Positions 29,829-39,284 of a stretch of DNA of 64,000 nt are shown in pieces. Below the pieces are notes generated by a model that saw only the letters and a list, made by a program, of their open reading frames with translations, was not told where the DNA came from and did no database searches. Position numbers and translations under genes: made by a program. Numbering within the stretch: the stretch's first letter is position 1; every line of letters starts with the position of its first letter. Origin of the DNA: Bacteroidota bacterium (GTDB lineage Bacteria; Bacteroidota; Bacteroidia; Bacteroidales; Dysgonomonadaceae); assembly GCA_023437305.1 (NCBI GenBank), contig JAEZGN010000022.1, positions 124,001-188,000 on the forward strand. The letters are read 5' to 3'.

Positions 29829-32387
29829 TTAGAATGTTAGCTCGAATGATATTCTAATCCCATCTTTATCAACATTGGGGTGATAGAGATAGTTTACCCT
29901 TCTTACATAATCTATACGAAAGAATTTGAAGACATTTTCAATACCTATGTTATATTCCATATAAGGCGTATTTGTGGTTGCAAACGTCTCTTGTGGGAAT
30001 AACAACAAATCGTGATTGAATCTAGGATTGTTGCGCTTACTCAAATCACCATAAAAACCTCTGAATCCAAAGACCTCTCGCCATTTCAACCATTTAAGCA
30101 CAGGGATTCTATTAAATAACCAACCTCCCAGATGGTAATATATTTCCCATGATACTTGTGCATCGTGCACAAACTCCAACGGCTCGATCAAATAATAGTT
30201 ACCACGCTGGACTGTATATGAGTTGTTGGCACTTGGTGTAATTAAAAAGGGAAAAGGAGCTTCGCCCCACAGCTTTTCGGCTTGTGCCGATAAGGTTAGC
30301 TTTCCGTAAGGAGCTACCCACATTTGTTTGAAGAATGATAATGAAGTCCTGTTGTAATTGTATTGCCCGCCAAAAAGATTATTTACGGCCATCACATGTG
30401 ATAAGGTGTAGATGGTGCGTGGTGCAGTTAACGAACTTCTCTTTCGGCGCATCTGGTAGAATTTCTCATTCGGTGCATAGCGTAAGGTAAGCATTGCCTC
30501 GGTGGTACGTATTCTATTTACATTGTATTTGTTCCCGTCTTCGTCTATCTTCTCAAAAAGAAGTTTTCCGGCAGCTTCCTCATCAAAAGTGTGTCCGGTG
30601 AGCGTGAATGAGAATCCTCCGTAAAATTCCTTATCGTACGATATTTCTGTTTGACGATTGTATGTCATCTTCACATTGTTTGATCTGCGAAACGACATAA
30701 ATATGTTATCTTTTTCGGCTTGTGTCTGTCTCTGTCCAAGCGTGTTTACATCATATTTGTAAGCTACCGTCAGGTTGTTTCTTGGGTATTCGTCTTTGGT
30801 ATATTTTACATCGTTAAAAGCCCATGTTGCTTCGCCATAATATTTAAACTTCTCGTCTTTAGTGCCATAGGCCGCATATCCGTATAAGAAGAGGTGCTTA
30901 TGAAGGTTCTTCGTTGTGTTGAGGGTCAATCTAAAACGATTTCCTTCAACAGGGTTGAAGCTATACATTGTAGGGATTCTTCCAATTTCCAGCTTCGTGT
31001 CCTCCTTATTCCTGGTGGTAGGAAAATAGCCTGTTGATAACACTCTTCCGGCATTCAGCAAAACTTTAAACAGAGCTACTTTGTTTACATCTTCCATCAT
31101 CTGATCCATCCGGTAATCTTTCTTGAAATCCGGAGGGCGGCTGTTAGCCCAGTATTTTTTATCTCTTTTCAGGTAGTCTTTTTCAAATGCTTCCGGAGCA
31201 GCCAGAGTAAAAATCGGGTCCATCGGATTGTCTATTGTAAATTTCTCGTAAGACTTTACTTTATCTACATAGAATTTTACCATGTTTATCATAGACAGGT
31301 CTATGGCCATGCGCTCTTTGTCCGGGATCCATTTGTTGTCTGTTGTTTTTTTGAAATCGAGTTGTATGATCAGTTCATCCACAAAATTGATATTCATCTT
31401 TTGAGGTGTTCTTAGTATTGCTCTTTTTACGGCATACATACTATCCAGAGAAATAAATAAATTCCCCGTAAATCCAATATCGCGCGAATTGAACGGGGCA
31501 AAGTCGAGTTTTACATATCGGTTATGATCTATATTTACTGTGTCGGATATATACCAGCGATAGAAATTTACAGAGCTGAGTTCACTAAGCGGGCTGACAA
31601 ACTGCTGGAATAGTAAAGTGATTGAATTGTCTGTAATATTAATATCCTTAAAAACCTCTTTTATAATGGCATCTAGTCCCTCAGTCTCGAAAGTCTGGTC
31701 AAGACCTTCTATATGATAGCCTTTTACAATACGCTTGATTCCTTTGGGGTCTTTACGATAGAATACATCTGTCAGCTTTTCTCTTACCGATACCGGCAAG
31801 ATGAGTTTTTTATCTATCAAAGATGTATCTATATAATTAGGAAGGAATTTATAACGCTTAAATTGCGATTGCTCAGGCTTGAACTCATTCAGTGCAACAA
31901 ATGTACGTTCATACTCTTCATATTGATAGTACTTTAATGCCGAAATACTGTTTATGTCTTTATGGGCTATTACTTTCTTGATTAGTTCTACAGCCGGATT
32001 ATTCTTTTTCGAATATTTTTCTTTTTGTGGCCGTACTATTACTTCTTTCAGTTGTTTGTCTTCGGGTTCGAGTAATATCTCTCTTGTGGTGGTTACGCCC
32101 GGATGTATTGTAAATGATTGGCTTTTGTACCCCAATAGTGAGGCCGAAACTGTAGTTCTGTTTCCTCTATAACTTAGTCTATATTCGCCATCTTCATCCG
32201 AAAATGTTACTGCAGACGTATTGTCGATCGTAACACTTACAAAAGGTAACTTTTCTTTTGTTACAGCATCTCTAACAGTTCCACGTACTACTGTGAGGGA
32301 TTGGGCGTATGTCATGCCACAAAAACAACAGAATAAAAAGAGAAAAACTGTCTTCTTTAGTATAATATATTGTGGAGTTTTACTCAT
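29829..32387 (-). CDS. DUF5686 outer-membrane protein with CarboxypepD_reg-like domain
   Basis: 852 residues. Signal peptide ending GMTYAQ. A CarboxypepD_reg-like beta-sandwich follows (LTVVRGTVRDAVTKEKLPFVSVTIDN, about 30-110), then KEVIVRPQKEKYSKKNNPAVELIKKVI, the typical opening of the DUF5686 domain, and a long beta-barrel-like C-terminus ending GIRISFELTF with a terminal aromatic, as in outer-membrane barrels. The family is widespread in Bacteroidetes with no firmly known function. A role as an outer-membrane channel or assembly factor is a guess from the fold. A monocistronic minus gene, convergent with the lipid kinase. Confidence 0.82.
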   Translation of the reverse strand: MSKTPQYIILKKTVFLFLFCCFCGMTYAQSLTVVRGTVRDAVTKEKLPFVSVTIDNTSAVTFSDEDGEYRLSYRGNRTTVSASLLGYKSQSFTIHPGVTTTREILLEPEDKQLKEVIVRPQKEKYSKKNNPAVELIKKVIAHKDINSISALKYYQYEEYERTFVALNEFKPEQSQFKRYKFLPNYIDTSLIDKKLILPVSVREKLTDVFYRKDPKGIKRIVKGYHIEGLDQTFETEGLDAIIKEVFKDINITDNSITLLFQQFVSPLSELSSVNFYRWYISDTVNIDHNRYVKLDFAPFNSRDIGFTGNLFISLDSMYAVKRAILRTPQKMNINFVDELIIQLDFKKTTDNKWIPDKERMAIDLSMINMVKFYVDKVKSYEKFTIDNPMDPIFTLAAPEAFEKDYLKRDKKYWANSRPPDFKKDYRMDQMMEDVNKVALFKVLLNAGRVLSTGYFPTTRNKEDTKLEIGRIPTMYSFNPVEGNRFRLTLNTTKNLHKHLFLYGYAAYGTKDEKFKYYGEATWAFNDVKYTKDEYPRNNLTVAYKYDVNTLGQRQTQAEKDNIFMSFRRSNNVKMTYNRQTEISYDKEFYGGFSFTLTGHTFDEEAAGKLLFEKIDEDGNKYNVNRIRTTEAMLTLRYAPNEKFYQMRRKRSSLTAPRTIYTLSHVMAVNNLFGGQYNYNRTSLSFFKQMWVAPYGKLTLSAQAEKLWGEAPFPFLITPSANNSYTVQRGNYYLIEPLEFVHDAQVSWEIYYHLGGWLFNRIPVLKWLKWREVFGFRGFYGDLSKRNNPRFNHDLLLFPQETFATTNTPYMEYNIGIENVFKFFRIDYVRRVNYLYHPNVDKDGIRISFELTF

Positions 32388-32421
32388 TCTTTTATTGGGG
32401 AATCACATTTGTTTTTTGTAT

Positions 32422-32461
32422 TTAAAAAATCAAGAGTAAATATCGATATTTACTCTTGATT
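32422..32461 (-). terminator. terminator of the acyl-CoA ligase/DUF1697/EttA operon, perfect 34-bp palindrome
   Basis: 32428-32461 is a perfect 34-bp palindrome with no mismatches, centred on TATCGATA. On the minus strand it is followed by TTTTTTAAA, as expected for a terminator 57 bp after the EttA stop. Confidence 0.7.
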
Positions 32462-32517
32462 ATCAATACTAATTAGACTATGTAATTTCTGTAACGTTGC
32501 ATAAACGTTATCTTTTT

Positions 32518-34206
32518 TTAATTCATAAGCTTACGATAGCGGATACGTCTTGGTTCAACATTACCCAATCGTGCTTTTTTATTTTCTTCGTATTCACTAT
32601 AGCTGCCTTCGAAGAAGAAAACTTCAGAGTTTCCTTCAAATGCCAGTATATGAGTACAAATACGGTCGAGGAACCAACGGTCGTGGGAAATAACTACAGC
32701 ACAACCTGCAAAGTTTTCGAGCCCCTCTTCAAGAGCACGTAAAGTGTTTACGTCAATATCATTCGTCGGCTCATCCAGTAGCAATACATTTGCTTCCGAT
32801 TTCAGTGTAAGTGCTAAATGTAAGCGGTTACGCTCACCACCCGATAATACTCCTGTCAACTTTTCCTGATCGCCTCCCGAAAAATTGAAACGAGAAAGAT
32901 AGGCACGTGCATTGATTTCCTTACCTCCTACGCGAACGAATTCGTTACCTCCTGATATTACTTGATATACAGTTTTGTTAGGATCGATGTCTGTATGAGA
33001 TTGGTCTACATATCCGATTTTTACAGTTTCGCCAACTTCGAATGTGCCTTTATCCACCTGTTCGAGTCCTTGTATCAGTCTGAATAGCGTGGTTTTCCCT
33101 GCACCATTTGGTCCTATAATACCCACAATTCCTGATGGAGGAAGCATAAATTCGAGATTGTCGAACAAGAGTTTATCTCCAAAAGCCTTGCTAACACCGT
33201 GTGCTTCGATCACTTTGTTTCCTAAACGAGGACCATTCGGGATAAATATTTCGAGTTTTTCTTCACGTTCTTTTTGGTCGGCATTCAAGAGTTTCTCGTA
33301 ATCGTTCAAACGTGCTTTACCTTTTGCCTGACGAGCTTTAGGAGCCATTCTTACCCATTCCAACTCACGTTCGAGGGTCTTGCGACGTTTGCTTGCTTGT
33401 TTTTCCTCTTGTTCCATACGTTTGGTCTTTTGTTCGAGCCATGAGGTATAGTTTCCTTTCCAAGGAATACCTTCACCGCGGTCGAGCTCAAGAATCCATC
33501 CGGCTACATGGTCTAGGAAGTAGCGGTCGTGGGTAATACAAATTACAGTACCCTTATATTGTTGGAGATGTTGCTCCAGCCAGTCAATTGATTCTGCATC
33601 AAGGTGGTTGGTTGGCTCATCCAGCAATAATACGTCCGGCTCTTGTAATAGCAAACGGCACAGAGCTACACGGCGGGCTTCTCCTCCCGACAGGTTGGCT
33701 GCCAATTGGTCTTCAGGCGGACAACGAAGAGCATCCATTGCACGTTCGAGTTTATTATCTATATTCCAAGCGTCACTTGCATCTATCTTGTCTTGCAATT
33801 CTGCCTGACGTGCAAAAAGAGCATCCATCTTGTCGGGGTCTTCATAATATTCAGGCAGACCGAATTTCTCGTTTATGCCTTCATATTCCTTTAGTACATC
33901 CATTATCGGTTGTACACCTTCTTGCACAAGTTCTTTAACGGTTTTTGCAGGGTCAAGTTTTGGATCTTGTTCCAAGTAGCCAACCGAGTATCCTTTATCT
34001 GATACAATTTCTCCCTGATACTCTTTGTCTATACCGGCTATGATCTTTAGTAATGTTGACTTACCCGAACCATTAAGTCCGATGATGCCAATCTTAGCCC
34101 CATAGAAAAAAGAGAGGTAGATGTTCTTTAATACTTGTTTTTGTGGCGGGTACGTTTTACCTACGCCAATCATTGAAAAGATGATTTTTTTATCGTCTAC
34201 TGACAT
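32518..34206 (-). CDS. ettA: energy-dependent translational throttle protein EttA (ABC-F)
   Basis: 562 residues. The N-terminus matches EttA (IIFSMIGVGKTYPPQKQVLKNI), with Walker A GLNGSGKS at 43-50, signature LSGGEARR and LLLDEPTNHLDAES. The EttA-specific arm and P-site tRNA-interaction region are visible (GNYTSWLEQKTKRMEQEEK, ELEWVRMAPKARQAKGKARLNDYE). The second domain has GPNGAGKT, LSGGERNR and LLLDEPTNDID, the last Asp-Ile variation being normal for EttA. EttA binds the ribosomal E site and gates the first elongation step according to ADP/ATP ratio. Last gene of the operon, 5 bp after DUF1697. Confidence 0.95.
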   Translation of the reverse strand: MSVDDKKIIFSMIGVGKTYPPQKQVLKNIYLSFFYGAKIGIIGLNGSGKSTLLKIIAGIDKEYQGEIVSDKGYSVGYLEQDPKLDPAKTVKELVQEGVQPIMDVLKEYEGINEKFGLPEYYEDPDKMDALFARQAELQDKIDASDAWNIDNKLERAMDALRCPPEDQLAANLSGGEARRVALCRLLLQEPDVLLLDEPTNHLDAESIDWLEQHLQQYKGTVICITHDRYFLDHVAGWILELDRGEGIPWKGNYTSWLEQKTKRMEQEEKQASKRRKTLERELEWVRMAPKARQAKGKARLNDYEKLLNADQKEREEKLEIFIPNGPRLGNKVIEAHGVSKAFGDKLLFDNLEFMLPPSGIVGIIGPNGAGKTTLFRLIQGLEQVDKGTFEVGETVKIGYVDQSHTDIDPNKTVYQVISGGNEFVRVGGKEINARAYLSRFNFSGGDQEKLTGVLSGGERNRLHLALTLKSEANVLLLDEPTNDIDVNTLRALEEGLENFAGCAVVISHDRWFLDRICTHILAFEGNSEVFFFEGSYSEYEENKKARLGNVEPRRIRYRKLMN

Positions 34207-34211
34207 GTCTG

Positions 34212-34769
34212 TTATATAAAATTATTTGTACCTAATTCTACTAATTTATTTATTGTTTTAATATTTCGAGATGTGCAATGCTCATCTGATTTCTGCAAGG
34301 CATTGGCTAATTTAGAATTTCTGATCGTTTTATCAAATAAAGCATATACATCCCGATTGATTATTTCAAGCCTGTCATTTTGTTGTTTTCGTGCCGATAT
34401 ACGTTCTCTGCTAGCTTGAGACAAAGCTTCTCTATACAGAAACAAATAGAACACTTCTCCTTCTACATTTTGCCCCATCTCTCGAATATCATTTTCCGAA
34501 AATGGGATACAATTCAACAGTTGCTTTAACTCTGATAGGGTTCTTAATATAACTGCAATATTTAGTCCGAATGTTTCAAAAATAGATGCTTCTATTTTTG
34601 TCCCTAAAGCCTCCTCTGTATCTTCTGATGTGAAAAGAATATTGCCGCTTTGAATATATGTTATAGCATTCGATATTCCCATGTTAGTGAACATGAGTTT
34701 CAGGTCGGACATCTTTATAATATTCTTCCCTCCAACATTAATTCCTTTGAGGAACGCAATATATACCAC
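34212..34769 (-). CDS. DUF1697 domain-containing protein
   Basis: 185 residues. The opening YIAFLKGINVGGKNIIKMSDL and TYIQSGNILFTSED are diagnostic of DUF1697, a small soluble alpha/beta family of unknown function. No catalytic residues can be assigned. It lies 13 bp after the acyl-CoA ligase gene and 5 bp before ettA, so it is embedded in a three-gene operon. No membrane segment or signal peptide. The C-terminal half (ASRERISARKQQNDRLEII) is charged and helical. Confidence 0.85.
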   Translation of the reverse strand: MVYIAFLKGINVGGKNIIKMSDLKLMFTNMGISNAITYIQSGNILFTSEDTEEALGTKIEASIFETFGLNIAVILRTLSELKQLLNCIPFSENDIREMGQNVEGEVFYLFLYREALSQASRERISARKQQNDRLEIINRDVYALFDKTIRNSKLANALQKSDEHCTSRNIKTINKLVELGTNNFI

Positions 34770-34782
34770 CGCGGAATATTAT

Positions 34783-36438
34783 TTATCGTTGATACAAGAA
34801 TCGTTTTATACTCCGTTTGGGCGTTTTTTCGAATTCCTGCTCCTGTATTCTGAAGTTTGCAACTTGGCTATAGCTAGGAAGTCGCTTGTTGATTGCTTTT
34901 CGTTCAGTAAGGAAGATCTCGGAATATTCACTTTCTTTTATATCATGCTTCTTCATATAGTCCTTATCGGGGTATATGAGAGCGATTAGTTTTCCATTTT
35001 CTTCTATAATGAGCGATTCGGCAACGTATGGAGAATTGTTATAAAAGCCTTCTATTTCTTCAGGATAAATATTCTGTCCGGAGGCTCCTAGTATCATAGT
35101 CTTGCTCCGGCCTTTGATAAATATAAAACCATCTCTGTCCATAACGCCCAAATCTCCTGTACGTAACCATCCGGCTTCGTCTATGACATGTTTTGTTGCT
35201 TCTTCATTCTTGTAGTAACCAAGCATTACATTCTGTCCTTTGACCATGATTTCGCCTGTCTCGGTTTCCATATTCGATGATTCGATACGTACACTCATTC
35301 TGTCTACAGGGCGTCCGCAAGATCCGGGTTTGTACGTTTCCCAGTACTCGTAAGAAATCAGTGGTCCGCATTCTGTCATTCCATATCCAACGGTGTATGG
35401 AAACTTTATGTCTGTAAGAAACTGCCCTACTTCTTTGTTGAGAGCAGCACCCCCAATCACAACTTCTACCAGCTTGCTTCCAAACATCGGTATTAGCTTG
35501 TCTGCTATTTTTTGATATACTTTTTTTCTAAAAAATGGAATCTTTATCAGTGTTTTTACCGGCTGCTTCTTTAACTCAGGAAACACACGCATCTGTATGA
35601 TTTTCTCAATAATCAGTGGCACAGCCAGTACCAAAGTCGGATTTACCTTAGCAAAGGCATCCATTATAATTTGAGGAGAAGGTACACGTGTCAGATAATG
35701 AATATGACAGCCTTTGGCGATGGATAATAAAACTTCAAAGGCTAATCCATACATATGAGCCATCGGTAGCATGCATACAATACCGTCGCCGGCTTTTACG
35801 AATTCGATATTATCTATAGCAAATCTTGTATTTGACCATAGGCTGCGATAAGGAACCATAACGCCTTTCGGGTTGCTTGTTGTACCTGATGTATAATTTA
35901 GTACCGCTAATTCGTCGGGCGACTCGTCGTGTACAACTACATCTTCTTTCGTAAAGCCATTGGGATATTTTTTCAGTAGTGCCTGATCTAAATTGGCACA
36001 CGATGCCAACAATTTGGCTGACCGTGATTTCTGTACAGAGAAGTCATCTATCAAAAGAATGGTTTCCACAGTGGGGATCTGTATCGGGTCTATTTTCGAC
36101 CATACAAATTCATCTGCAAAGAATACTTTCGATTCCGAGTGATTTACTAGCGAATGTATACTTTCTCCGCTGAAGTCGTGCAGTATTGTTGTTATCACAG
36201 CACCATAGGTGAGGGATGCAAAAAAGGCAACAGCCCAGTTTGCTGAATTACGTCCGCAAATAGCTATTTTATCACCTTTTTGGACATCCATATCTTCGAA
36301 TAGAATATGCAATTGAGCCATCTTTGTGGCGAAGTCCTTATATAAGTATGTTTCGCCATTATAATCTGTGAGAGCCGGTCGCTCCCAGTTGTTACATATT
36401 CCGTCTTTTATGAGGGTTAGAAATTTTCCGCTTTCCAT
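34783..36438 (-). CDS. AMP-binding acyl-CoA ligase (long-chain fatty acid--CoA ligase-like)
   Basis: 551 residues of the ANL superfamily. AMP-binding motif YTSGTTSNPKG at 182-192, GYGMTECGPLISYE in the middle, then WLRTGDLGVMDRDGFIFIKGRSKTMI with the hinge Asp, and a C-terminal lid with KRSIKRF lysines. It activates a fatty acid (or other carboxylate) through an acyl-adenylate and transfers it to CoA. Length and motifs fit the bacterial long-chain ligases of Bacteroidales. The substrate is not readable. First gene of the operon with DUF1697 and ettA, and divergent neighbours are lacking. A -7 element lies at 36466. Confidence 0.9.
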   Translation of the reverse strand: MESGKFLTLIKDGICNNWERPALTDYNGETYLYKDFATKMAQLHILFEDMDVQKGDKIAICGRNSANWAVAFFASLTYGAVITTILHDFSGESIHSLVNHSESKVFFADEFVWSKIDPIQIPTVETILLIDDFSVQKSRSAKLLASCANLDQALLKKYPNGFTKEDVVVHDESPDELAVLNYTSGTTSNPKGVMVPYRSLWSNTRFAIDNIEFVKAGDGIVCMLPMAHMYGLAFEVLLSIAKGCHIHYLTRVPSPQIIMDAFAKVNPTLVLAVPLIIEKIIQMRVFPELKKQPVKTLIKIPFFRKKVYQKIADKLIPMFGSKLVEVVIGGAALNKEVGQFLTDIKFPYTVGYGMTECGPLISYEYWETYKPGSCGRPVDRMSVRIESSNMETETGEIMVKGQNVMLGYYKNEEATKHVIDEAGWLRTGDLGVMDRDGFIFIKGRSKTMILGASGQNIYPEEIEGFYNNSPYVAESLIIEENGKLIALIYPDKDYMKKHDIKESEYSEIFLTERKAINKRLPSYSQVANFRIQEQEFEKTPKRSIKRFLYQR

Positions 36439-36465
36439 ATTTTAAATTGTACTAGGTAATGTATA

Positions 36466-36473
36466 CAAATATA
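36466..36473 (-). promoter_or_regulatory. -7 element TATATTTG of the acyl-CoA ligase operon
   Basis: CAAATATA on the plus strand, 28 bases upstream of the ligase ATG. No clear -33. Confidence 0.5.
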
Positions 36474-36536
36474 CACAAAAAACTAACTTTTTTGTGAATT
36501 AGGTAGAATCATAACTTAATTTTGTTTTTTCGGCTG

Positions 36537-37466
36537 TTATACAGTTGTTAAATCTTCCATATTCGTATCTACGTGTTTTAAGATGAAAGATTTTATTTTT
36601 TCTACATACTGTGGCTGTATCTTATTCTTATTATAAGCCAAATAGAGTGTATTCGTAGCCGTTATTGTTCCTTTCCATAATGTCTTAACCCATTTGTTTT
36701 CCAAAGCTTTTCCTGCTATTATGTCAGATGATACGGCAAGACCACTATTGTTTTTTATGGCTTTTAGGATAGATACGTTATCCGGGATTACAGCATGCAA
36801 TTTCAATATGGGGCGTTTTTTGAAACTCTCACGCCAGAAACGTCTGATAAGAGGCAGGTTATTATCGTAGGCATACCACTTTTGAGATTTAAGCCATTTC
36901 TCGGCTTCGCTCAAATTGTTTTTTGCTATTAGTTCATCAAATGGCTTTGTGACCATATTCGTGTTGCATACAATCATAAATGACTCGGTGAATAAAGGCT
37001 CATAGATGAGCGTATCATCAGATTTGCTCTGTCTGGTGATGATTGCTATATCCAGATCGTTATTGATAAGTTTATCCGTAAGTTCGTCCGCCAGTCCGTA
37101 TTCAACCGTTAGGTGCAGGTCTTCTTGATCGCCTATATGTTCGGCAAGATAATCCGAAAAGAGTTCTGCCGGAGTGCCAAAGCGTATGCTTGGAGCTTTG
37201 TTGAGTACAGTCCTTTTAAATTCGGTTTCAACTCGTTCGAGGTTGTCTATTGATTCTACTATCTGTGTGTAAAGCTGTTTGCCGTACTCTGTCGGAACCA
37301 TCTTACGAGGCATTCGTATAAATAGTGGCTGCCCGATATAACTCTCTAAGGATGCCAATTGAATGCTGACATTGGGTTGAGATACCATAAGCTCTTGTGA
37401 AGCCTTTGTGAGCGTACCATATTGATAAATGGCTTTAAATGTTCTGTACCATTCTAAGTTTACCAT
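36537..37466 (-). CDS. LysR-family transcriptional regulator
   Basis: 309 residues. The N-terminal winged HTH is classical: LEWYRTFKAIYQYGTLTKASQELMVSQPNVSIQLASLE, followed by QPLFIRMPRKMVPTEYGKQLY. The C-terminal ~210 residues form the periplasmic-binding-like effector domain (for example LDIAIITRQSKSDD). It is divergent from the YceI gene across 238 bp that hold a consensus promoter for YceI, so YceI and possibly the downstream dioxygenase are plausible targets, as LysR regulators often control a divergent neighbour. The effector is unknown. Confidence 0.93.
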   Translation of the reverse strand: MVNLEWYRTFKAIYQYGTLTKASQELMVSQPNVSIQLASLESYIGQPLFIRMPRKMVPTEYGKQLYTQIVESIDNLERVETEFKRTVLNKAPSIRFGTPAELFSDYLAEHIGDQEDLHLTVEYGLADELTDKLINNDLDIAIITRQSKSDDTLIYEPLFTESFMIVCNTNMVTKPFDELIAKNNLSEAEKWLKSQKWYAYDNNLPLIRRFWRESFKKRPILKLHAVIPDNVSILKAIKNNSGLAVSSDIIAGKALENKWVKTLWKGTITATNTLYLAYNKNKIQPQYVEKIKSFILKHVDTNMEDLTTV

Positions 37467-37622
37467 TGCTATTATTTGATTGCAAATTATAAATTGATTA
37501 ATTTGAAATTGAACAATCTTCAGGGTTACAGAGTTCTATATTTATTAGAAGCTATTAGCAACCAAAGATTAATAAAAGACAAATCTATAAATTTTTTTAT
37601 GATAATGTATAAATATAGCTAT

Positions 37623-37653
37623 TTTGTAAATAGAAAATGATAATTTAACTTTG
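37623..37653 (+). promoter_or_regulatory. consensus Bacteroidetes promoter of the YceI gene
   Basis: TTTG (37623-37626), 19 bp, TAACTTTG (37646-37653), 52 bases before the ATG, in the gap shared with the divergent LysR gene. Confidence 0.75.
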
Positions 37654-37704
37654 CATCATATTTTAATAGAATAAATCGATTAATATTTAAAAATTATAAA
37701 TAAT

Positions 37705-38367
37705 ATGAAAACATATTTATTAGCTATTGCGGTGGTATTGTTTGCTGTTTCTTGCAATACTACAACGAAGAACAAGGTAGAAGGAACAGATGCTCAGTCG
37801 GCAGCAACAGGAACAGGTGAACAGTTGGTCGTAGATACAACAGCGTCTACCATTAAATGGAAAGGGTCTAAGGTCGGAGGAGATCATGTAGGAACAATCG
37901 CATTGAAGAGTGGGCAATTAGCTGTGAATGGAGAAGAAGTAGCCTCAGGTAGTTTTGTGATTGATATGAATAGTATTGTAGATGAGGACCTTCCTACACA
38001 GGTGTTAAAAGATAAACTGACAGGCCACCTCAAAAGCAAAGATTTTTTTGATGTCGCTGCTTATCCCGAAAGTACATTTACTATTACTAAGATAGCAAAG
38101 GCTGCTCATCCTACCGATAGTGTAAACTATGAAGTGAGTGGCAACCTGAAACTGAAAGATGTAGAGAAAAATATTACTTTTGGAGCTAAGATAACAAAAG
38201 AAGGAAATGTATATAAAGCTGTTACAGTTCCATTCTCTATAGATCGTACGCAATGGAATGTAAAATACGGTTCTAAGACTCTTTTTGCAGACCTGAAAGA
38301 GAATATCGTAAACGATAATATTGAACTACAGATAACTATAGTAGCTAAGGCAGCTCAGCAACAATAA
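37705..38367 (+). CDS. YceI-family lipid-binding lipoprotein
   Basis: 220 residues. Signal peptide with lipobox FAVSC (about C17), then a T/G-rich linker, then the YceI barrel: VDTTASTIKWKGSKVGGDHVGTI, SGSFVIDMNSIVDEDL, LKSKDFFDVAAYPESTFTI and VPFSIDRTQWNVKYGSK. The family is a lipocalin-like barrel that binds isoprenoid lipids, and it can be induced by stress or base. The lipid anchor implies a periplasmic or outer-membrane place. Followed by a terminator, so probably transcribed alone under control of its own consensus promoter. Confidence 0.93.
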   Translation: MKTYLLAIAVVLFAVSCNTTTKNKVEGTDAQSAATGTGEQLVVDTTASTIKWKGSKVGGDHVGTIALKSGQLAVNGEEVASGSFVIDMNSIVDEDLPTQVLKDKLTGHLKSKDFFDVAAYPESTFTITKIAKAAHPTDSVNYEVSGNLKLKDVEKNITFGAKITKEGNVYKAVTVPFSIDRTQWNVKYGSKTLFADLKENIVNDNIELQITIVAKAAQQQ

Positions 38368-38395
38368 ATATATTTATAAATAGGTAGATGAGATT

Positions 38396-38426
38396 CAGCT
38401 CTGATCGCAGGTCAGGGCTGTTTTTG
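38396..38426 (+). terminator. intrinsic terminator after the YceI gene
   Basis: An 11-bp stem with two G-U pairs (38396-38406 with 38410-38420), 3-nt loop, then TTTTTG. Only 18 bp before the next ATG, so some read-through into the dioxygenase gene is possible. Confidence 0.75.
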
Positions 38427-38443
38427 TATATAAGATTAGAATT

Positions 38444-39268
38444 ATGACTCTGAAAGAATTACATAAAAAGGTTATGTCTTTTGATGATACTCCTTTGATG
38501 CCTGTTGTTTTTGTAGGACATGGAACCCCAATGAATGCAATAGAAGATAATGAGTTTGTGCGTGAGTGGAATCGGCTGGGAAGTGAACTGCCAAAGCCTC
38601 GTGCTATTCTTTGTATCTCAGCGCACTGGGAAACAAGGGGGACATTTGTGACAGCAATGGATATGCCGAAAACAATTCATGACTTCTACGGTTTTCCAAG
38701 AGAATTATATAATCAGCGGTATGCTGCGCCCGGTTCACAGGACTTGTCAACTTTCGTGAAAGATCATGTAAAAGCAGTAGAACTTGATTACGAATGGGGC
38801 TTAGATCATGGTAGTTGGAGTGTGTTGAAGCATATCTATCCTTTGGCTGATATACCTGTTGTACAACTTAGTATAGACCACTTTAAAGGGCTTCAGTATC
38901 ATTATGAACTGGCTCGCGAACTGTCTTTTTTGCGATCTAAAGGTGTTTTGGTAATCGGTAGTGGTAATATGATTCATAATCTTAGGATGGTGAAAGTAGA
39001 GAATGGAGATTTCAATACGGAATATGGTTATGATTGGGCGTTTGAACTGAATGATATTTTCAAAAATAAAATCCAAGACGAAAATCACAATGCTTTGATT
39101 GACTTTAGTCATCTGCACGATTCTGCACGACTGGCTATTCCTACCCCGGAACATTATATTCCACTACTCTATATCTTAGCCTTACAAAAGAAAGGAGAGG
39201 AAGTCCGATTTTTTAATGATAAGGTTATAGCCGGATCTTTGAGTATGACGTCTTTGATTATCTCTTAA
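38444..39268 (+). CDS. ygiD: LigB-type extradiol ring-cleavage dioxygenase (4,5-DOPA dioxygenase/YgiD-like)
   Basis: 274 residues. The metal-site histidines of the class III extradiol fold are visible: H26 in VFVGHGTPMNAIEDN, H61 in SAHWETRG, H122 in DHGSW, H178 in GSGNMIHNLR and H237 in PTPEHYIPL. This is the Zn/Fe YgiD/DODA layout. YgiD of E. coli opens L-DOPA in vitro, but the natural substrate of bacterial forms is unclear. No other catechol pathway gene is nearby. The gene sits 76 bp after YceI with a hairpin between them, and convergent to an unknown secreted protein gene. Confidence 0.9.
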   Translation: MTLKELHKKVMSFDDTPLMPVVFVGHGTPMNAIEDNEFVREWNRLGSELPKPRAILCISAHWETRGTFVTAMDMPKTIHDFYGFPRELYNQRYAAPGSQDLSTFVKDHVKAVELDYEWGLDHGSWSVLKHIYPLADIPVVQLSIDHFKGLQYHYELARELSFLRSKGVLVIGSGNMIHNLRMVKVENGDFNTEYGYDWAFELNDIFKNKIQDENHNALIDFSHLHDSARLAIPTPEHYIPLLYILALQKKGEEVRFFNDKVIAGSLSMTSLIIS

Positions 39269-39284
39269 GGTAGAAGAAGATCCA

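Noticed and set aside
33588..33938. 116-codon plus-strand ORF opposite ettA
   Set aside because: A shadow frame over conserved ABC motifs of EttA.
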